DNA of 25,412 nt from a virus: positions 1-25,412 of the IMG/VR virus record IMGVR_UViG_3300013010_002751; one strand, written 5' to 3'. The notes beneath the pieces were generated by a model. That model searched no databases, was not told the origin of the DNA, and was given only the letters and a program-made list of their open reading frames with translations. Shown piece by piece: positions 22,724 to 25,412 of this stretch. A program made the position numbers and the translations under genes. Position 1 is the first letter of the stretch. Each line of letters starts with the position of its first letter.

Positions 22724-23029
22724 ATGAAATTTAAACACAAGCTAGAATGGAATACCACAGAGGAATTAAATATCTCATTTATAGATGGTAATAAAGCCAT
22801 TTCGGATATAATTGTAGATGTTGCACTTGAAAACCTTAAAACTAAACGAAAAAATATCCCTGTTGTTCAATTTACTACTAAAGATGATGATTTAATTTAT
22901 GATGTTATGATTGAACGTCCTGATATGGTTGAAACATTAGAACAAAATCTTGAAGTGATGGAAAAATTTGAAGATTATGAACGATGTCAAAAAATAACAG
23001 AAGCCTTAGATTACTTACGAAATAACTAA
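22724..23029 (+). CDS. Unknown protein with UVR-like helix pair
   Basis: 101 residues. The first half has beta-type segments (L-N-I-S-F-I-D-G, P-V-V-Q-F). The C-terminal 27 residues, E-V-M-E-K-F-E-D-Y-E-R-C-Q-K-I-T-E-A-L, resemble the UVR motif (E-x-E-D-F-E-x-A-x-x-x-R-D-x-I) by which UvrB and UvrC pair. That suggests binding to a protein partner, not repair by itself. It follows the basic protein by 1 base. Confidence 0.7.
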   Translation: MKFKHKLEWNTTEELNISFIDGNKAISDIIVDVALENLKTKRKNIPVVQFTTKDDDLIYDVMIERPDMVETLEQNLEVMEKFEDYERCQKITEALDYLRNN

Positions 23030-23041
23030 AAAAATTTTAAT

Positions 23042-23404
23042 ATGAAAAATATTTTAACTATTGCAATTATTTTATTATCACTTAACGTTACAGCACAAAA
23101 GAAGGTACATGCTACAGTATATAATGCGGTCCCAGCTCAAACAAATAGCGATCCTGGACATACCGCTTTTATGTTTGAATTAGACTTAGAAGACCCATAT
23201 AAACATAAAATAATAGCAGTCTCTAGAGACTTATTAGTGGAATACCCAAAAGGTACTAAAGTGGTTGTTAAGGGAACAACATATGATGGTGTATACGTTG
23301 TAATGGATAAAATGAATAAACGATATACAGACAGAATAGATTTACTTATTAATGAAGAAATGCAAATAGGAAGTTGGCCAGATGCTACTATAACTAAATT
23401 ATAA
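23042..23404 (+). CDS. Secreted 3D-domain protein (cell-wall enzyme-like)
   Basis: 120 residues. Residues 1-19 form a signal peptide (K-N, a hydrophobic stretch I-L-T-I-A-I-I-L-L-S-L, then N-V-T-A-Q), with a probable cut after Gln19, as often seen in Bacteroidota. The mature part has the 3D domain: A-T-V-Y-N-A-V-P-A-Q-T-N (24-35), I-A-V-S-R-D-L-L (58-65), G-T-K-V (71-74) and D-x7-D-x2-D in M-D-K-M-N-K-R-Y-T-D-R-I-D (Asp89, Asp97, Asp100). In MltA and related proteins this double-psi beta-barrel cleaves peptidoglycan glycan strands. It may help lysis or modify the wall. No holin is next to it, but a one-helix membrane protein lies 0.6 kb downstream. Confidence 0.82.
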   Translation: MKNILTIAIILLSLNVTAQKKVHATVYNAVPAQTNSDPGHTAFMFELDLEDPYKHKIIAVSRDLLVEYPKGTKVVVKGTTYDGVYVVMDKMNKRYTDRIDLLINEEMQIGSWPDATITKL

Positions 23405-23407
23405 TAA

Positions 23408-23551
23408 ATGTATCTATCCCCTTTATCCTTGTTGGATGCTATGACAGATGAGGATTTATTAGCAGTACATAATGCTGGTCAATTAAAATCACTTTGTTTT
23501 GCTATAGCTTTAGACTTAGCAACAAAACCAGATAAAGACTTATTAAACTAA
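23408..23551 (+). CDS. Small acidic protein (47 residues)
   Basis: 47 residues, from ATG 23408, 3 bases after the previous stop, to TAA 23551. It is leucine-rich (L-S-L-L-D-A-M-T-D-E-D-L-L-A-V) and looks like two short helices. Not recognised. Its placement between a stop and the next promoter with no gap supports it as a gene. Confidence 0.6.
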   Translation: MYLSPLSLLDAMTDEDLLAVHNAGQLKSLCFAIALDLATKPDKDLLN

Positions 23552-23576
23552 ATTAGGATATCACATATTTTTTTTG

Positions 23577-23585
23577 TATATTCAC
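23577..23585 (+). promoter_or_regulatory. Promoter -7 box before the SWIM protein
   Basis: TATATTCAC after a run of T, 16 bases before the ATG at 23602. The box is identical to those at 7043 and 7556. The leader after it carries ATAAAGGTT, shared with the leaders at 24759 and 24965. No TTG was seen at -33; a TTA lies at 23553. Confidence 0.5.
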
Positions 23586-23601
23586 GTATAAAATAAAGGT
23601 T

Positions 23602-24036
23602 ATGCTATACGAATTTTCAAATTACAACAAACATGGCAACATTAGAACAAGAATAATATCTTGGCCTAATGGTAAAGCATTTGGTATTAATCCCAAGGGT
23701 TTAGGTGGTTATATTGGTGTTAGAGTATTCAAATATGAATATACACACGAACTTAACCCACCCAGTTTACTTACTTTAACTGGTAAAAAATACATTGTTC
23801 CGGGTTGGATAGAAGTATTACCTGAAACAGAATTAAATGACATAAAGTGGATAAAACCTAAAGTTAAACGAGCCGAAGTGATTGAACATAAATTTAAATC
23901 ATCCAGCAATGACAAACTTTATACCACGAAAGAACACGTATCTGTAGATGGTACACGCAAATACAGCTGTAATTGTCCGGGTACATGGAGAGCAAAAGAC
24001 AGACGCTGTAAACATATTAAATCAGTAGAAAAATGA
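23602..24036 (+). CDS. SWIM zinc-finger protein
   Basis: 144 residues. The C-terminus has the C-x-C-x10-C-x-H SWIM pattern: Cys123, Cys125, Cys136 and His138 in S-C-N-C-P-G ... R-R-C-K-H-I. The first 80 residues contain G-N-I-R-T-R-I-I-S-W-P-N-G and P-G-W-I-E-V-L-P, probably a small beta-rich domain. SWIM fingers bind DNA or proteins. The gene has its own promoter box, and its TGA overlaps the next ATG. Confidence 0.82.
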   Translation: MLYEFSNYNKHGNIRTRIISWPNGKAFGINPKGLGGYIGVRVFKYEYTHELNPPSLLTLTGKKYIVPGWIEVLPETELNDIKWIKPKVKRAEVIEHKFKSSSNDKLYTTKEHVSVDGTRKYSCNCPGTWRAKDRRCKHIKSVEK

Positions 24037-24203
24037 TTATAGAAATAATAGTAATATCATTTATAGTTGTATGGGTATGGATAACCTATCAATTATACAC
24101 AGCACCTTTATTTGGTGATGATGAAATGCCAATTAATGTTGAAGAGAAGGACATTAATGAAGATTTATTTAACCGTAAATGTGAAAAAGAAGATATAAAA
24201 TGA
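24033..24203 (+). CDS. Single-span membrane protein (56 residues)
   Basis: 56 residues from the ATG at 24033. Residues 2-22 (I-I-E-I-I-V-I-S-F-I-V-V-W-V-W-I-T-Y) form one membrane helix followed by an acidic tail. This could be a small membrane-acting protein such as a spanin- or holin-like factor, but no signature proves it. It overlaps both neighbours by 4 bases. Confidence 0.65.
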   Translation: MIIEIIVISFIVVWVWITYQLYTAPLFGDDEMPINVEEKDINEDLFNRKCEKEDIK

Positions 24204-24397
24204 GTTGTTCAAGTCACGACATAGAAGAAAAATATGTATTTCAATATAAGGGAATACGTTATGAGTGTATAGGTGAAAATAGAGATTTTGATATTATACA
24301 GTTCAATTTTGCAATAGAGGATAAACAATGGACAACAATAAAGAATAGAATAGTCAACCAACTTAAGTGGGGACCTAATATAAGAATAGTAAAATAA
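24200..24397 (+). CDS. Unknown 65-residue protein
   Basis: 65 residues. It begins M-S-C-S-S-H-D-I-E-E, has aromatic and charged patches (Y-V-F-Q-Y-K-G-I-R-Y) and ends with R-I-V-K. Not recognised. It overlaps the membrane-protein gene by 4 bases (ATGA), which supports translation. Confidence 0.68.
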   Translation: MSCSSHDIEEKYVFQYKGIRYECIGENRDFDIIQFNFAIEDKQWTTIKNRIVNQLKWGPNIRIVK

Positions 24398-24401
24398 AAT
24401 T

Positions 24402-24527
24402 ATGAGTAGTAAATTTTTTTCAAGTAAAAACGACAATAAAGTAAACACAAAAGGTAAATCTAAGGCGAATAAACAAAGCAAAGCTGTTAAAACAAACAGT
24501 GTTAAAAAAGCCGGAAGAGGTAAATAA
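24402..24527 (+). CDS. Very basic 41-residue protein
   Basis: 41 residues with about 14 Lys/Arg and almost no acidic residues, of low complexity (K-S-K-A-N-K-Q-S-K-A-V-K). A disordered DNA- or RNA-binding peptide is likely. It starts 4 bases after the previous stop and ends 1 base before the next ATG. Confidence 0.55.
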   Translation: MSSKFFSSKNDNKVNTKGKSKANKQSKAVKTNSVKKAGRGK

Positions 24528-24528
24528 T

Positions 24529-24678
24529 ATGAGAAAAAAAAGAACATACTATGGGTGTGAAATGGAATCACCTATATATAGACAAATAATAGCAGAAAAA
24601 AGGGACAATAGTGGATTACACCCCACAATGAGCATGCCAATTAATGAATATAAAACAAAAAAAGGTAAGCGCAGTTAA
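24529..24678 (+). CDS. Small basic protein (49 residues)
   Basis: 49 residues beginning M-R-K-K-R-T-Y-Y-G-C-E and ending K-K-G-K-R-S. No family recognised. It lies 1 base after the previous gene and stops 2 bases before the next promoter TTG. Confidence 0.55.
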   Translation: MRKKRTYYGCEMESPIYRQIIAEKRDNSGLHPTMSMPINEYKTKKGKRS

Positions 24679-24680
24679 AT

Positions 24681-24712
24681 TTGGTTACCCGGAGGAGAGT
24701 TCGTATCTTCAC
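24681..24712 (+). promoter_or_regulatory. Bacteroidota-type promoter near the right end
   Basis: TTG at 24681-24683, a 20-base spacer and TATCTTCAC at 24704-24712. It has both elements and is among the most convincing promoters in the window. Transcription would start near 24717, at or just inside a stem-loop. Confidence 0.65.
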
Positions 24713-24714
24713 GT

Positions 24715-24731
24715 GTTCGAATGAGTCGAAC
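24715..24731 (+). promoter_or_regulatory. 5' leader stem-loop
   Basis: GTTCGA and TCGAAC form a perfect 6-bp stem around the loop ATGAG, at the expected transcript 5' end. Such a stem can protect mRNA from decay. The loop ATG also opens a 6-codon reading frame (24721-24741), which could affect translation of the gene at 24759. Confidence 0.45.
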
Positions 24732-24733
24732 GA

Positions 24734-24757
24734 TTAATTAATTTAAAAATAAAGGTT
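24734..24757 (+). repeat. 24-base leader repeat, copy 1
   Basis: This AT-rich sequence of 24 bases ends AAATAAAGGTT and lies directly before the ATG at 24759. An identical copy is at 24941-24964. The AAAGGTT end is a possible ribosome-recognition element in a genome with few strong GGAGG sites. Confidence 0.75.
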
Positions 24758-24758
24758 T

Positions 24759-24944
24759 ATGTTTTATCAAATTACAAATGTTAAGAAAAAAAGAAACAAC
24801 AATGTTAGAGTTGCATCAATGGGTGCTTTAATTAAAGAAATTAAAAAACAAGGTTGGCAAATTGGAGATTGTAAGATTACTGAATTAGCTAGTGAGTTAG
24901 TTTCAACTAAATATAATTCCCCAGACGGTAAAAATACAATTTAA
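24759..24944 (+). CDS. Unknown 61-residue protein
   Basis: 61 residues: a helix near A-L-I-K-E-I-K-K-Q-G-W (23-33) and a K/N-rich N-terminus, ending D-G-K-N-T-I. Not recognised. It is the first gene behind a full promoter with a stem-loop leader and repeat, so it may be strongly expressed. Confidence 0.7.
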   Translation: MFYQITNVKKKRNNNVRVASMGALIKEIKKQGWQIGDCKITELASELVSTKYNSPDGKNTI

Positions 24945-24964
24945 TTAATTTAAAAATAAAGGTT
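24941..24964 (+). repeat. 24-base leader repeat, copy 2
   Basis: This copy is identical to that at 24734-24757. It begins in the last codon and stop region of the preceding gene and ends just before the ATG at 24965. A shorter match (ATAAAGGTT) precedes the ATG at 23602. Confidence 0.75.
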
Positions 24965-25264
24965 ATGAACAAATTAGAGCAAAAACAATTATTATTCCTT
25001 AAAAAGAATTACTTTACATCTGCACAAAAAACACTATGCAAGAAATTTGAACAGTATGGAGGTGAATTTACTTTTAAAGTAGAAAATAAGCCATTTAAAA
25101 TCATATTTAAACAATCTAAAGCCTATACTAATTTTTTATTTGAATCTATAAAAAATAATACAGGTATAATGCATAAGGGGAATAATGTGCGGGTACAAGA
25201 TAAGTATGGTAAAGTTAATTATGCCGAATCCAATTTACATAATAAAATAGATAAAAACCTATAA
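24965..25264 (+). CDS. Unknown 99-residue protein
   Basis: 99 residues. It has a helical start (N-K-L-E-Q-K-Q-L-L-F-L-K-K), a strand pair G-G-E-F-T-F-K-V and P-F-K-I-I-F-K-Q, and a basic tail. Not recognised. Its start follows the second leader repeat, which implies the same translational control as the gene at 24759. Confidence 0.72.
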   Translation: MNKLEQKQLLFLKKNYFTSAQKTLCKKFEQYGGEFTFKVENKPFKIIFKQSKAYTNFLFESIKNNTGIMHKGNNVRVQDKYGKVNYAESNLHNKIDKNL

Positions 25265-25265
25265 T

Positions 25266-25412
25266 ATGAGTAGAGGTAGACCAAAAGAACAAGATGCCAT
25301 CCCATGGCAAGTATACACTCAAGAATTTCTTGAGGTACCATCCAAACCTGAATTAGGCCATAGGTCAGTTTGGCATTATGATAGAAGTAAATTTGCAAAT
25401 GGGCCTTGGAAA
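25266..25412 (+). CDS. Partial unknown gene at the right edge
   Basis: 49 codons are visible, running off the end. It starts one base after the previous stop. The start M-S-R-G-R-P-K-E contains an R-G-R-P core like an AT-hook, and later P-E-L-G-H-R-S-V-W-H-Y-D. The rest is outside the window, so no function is assigned. Confidence 0.6.
   Translation, partial: MSRGRPKEQDAIPWQVYTQEFLEVPSKPELGHRSVWHYDRSKFANGPWK

Noticed and set aside
24209-24571. 120-codon minus-strand frame with several hydrophobic stretches
   Set aside because: Its phenylalanine- and leucine-rich sequence results from A-rich coding DNA on the other strand, where tightly joined small genes explain the region better.
1-25412. 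tRNA genes, CRISPR array, transposase or prophage attachment site
   Set aside because: No cloverleaf with a T-loop, no regularly spaced repeats and no recombinase or integrase motif was found. This was by eye, so a tRNA scan would be needed to be certain.

Overview
The window looks like part of the genome of a T4-like (myovirus-type) bacteriophage whose host is probably a member of the Bacteroidota. It is AT-rich, every gene is on the + strand, genes are packed with spacers of a few bases or with overlapping stop/start codons, and it carries a T4-type replisome: DNA polymerase (gp43-like, split into two genes), sliding clamp (gp45-like) and both clamp-loader subunits (gp44- and gp62-like). 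Four things point to a Bacteroidota host: a small protein of the DUF4494 type, a small histone H1-like protein of the type common in that phylum, a signal peptide ending in T-A-Q, and promoter-like sites with a -7 box close to TAnnTTTG, several with a TTG about 20 bases upstream. No tRNA, rRNA, CRISPR array, transposase or integrase was seen.

Layout. 1-2100: end of an unknown gene, GTP cyclohydrolase I (folE), a phosphoribosyltransferase, a DUF4494-like protein and a MazG/PRA-PH-like pyrophosphohydrolase, forming a nucleotide-metabolism block closed by a hairpin. 2101-6992: promoter, polymerase N-part, a GC-rich hairpin cluster, two inserted genes (one DUF6165-like), polymerase C-part, sliding clamp and a 2-oxoglutarate/Fe(II) oxygenase-like protein. 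6993-10075: a chaperone block with Hsp20, an unknown protein, GroES, GroEL and the histone-like protein. 10076-13591: a terminator fused to a promoter, an unknown protein, the two clamp-loader subunits, small unknowns, a DUF1599-type protein and a Cas4/RecB-like nuclease with an odd start. 13592-21556: a palindrome and a ribbon-helix-helix regulator, then a sugar block of two GT-B and three GT-A glycosyltransferases, a methyltransferase, an NAD-dependent epimerase/dehydratase and a shortened UDP-sugar dehydrogenase. 21557-25412: a run of mostly small proteins including a zinc-ribbon protein, an HTH/HNH-like protein, a secreted 3D-domain protein, a SWIM zinc-finger protein, a one-helix membrane protein and several very small basic proteins, with two more promoters and a repeated leader sequence.

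How the genes fit together. Polymerase, clamp and clamp loader form the replication core. FolE, the phosphoribosyltransferase, the two MazG/DUF1599-type proteins and the oxygenase would act on nucleotide pools, or possibly on a modified base; the latter is only an inference. The chaperone block would fold phage proteins. The sugar block could decorate virions, host surface glycans or DNA, and the sequence alone does not decide which. The most unusual points are the polymerase cut between motifs B and C by DNA carrying a non-endonuclease gene and a hairpin cluster, the complete Hsp20-GroES-GroEL set, terminator hairpins joined to Bacteroidota-like promoters, and a nuclease gene whose best ATG is out of frame but linked to it by an A AAA AAC heptamer.
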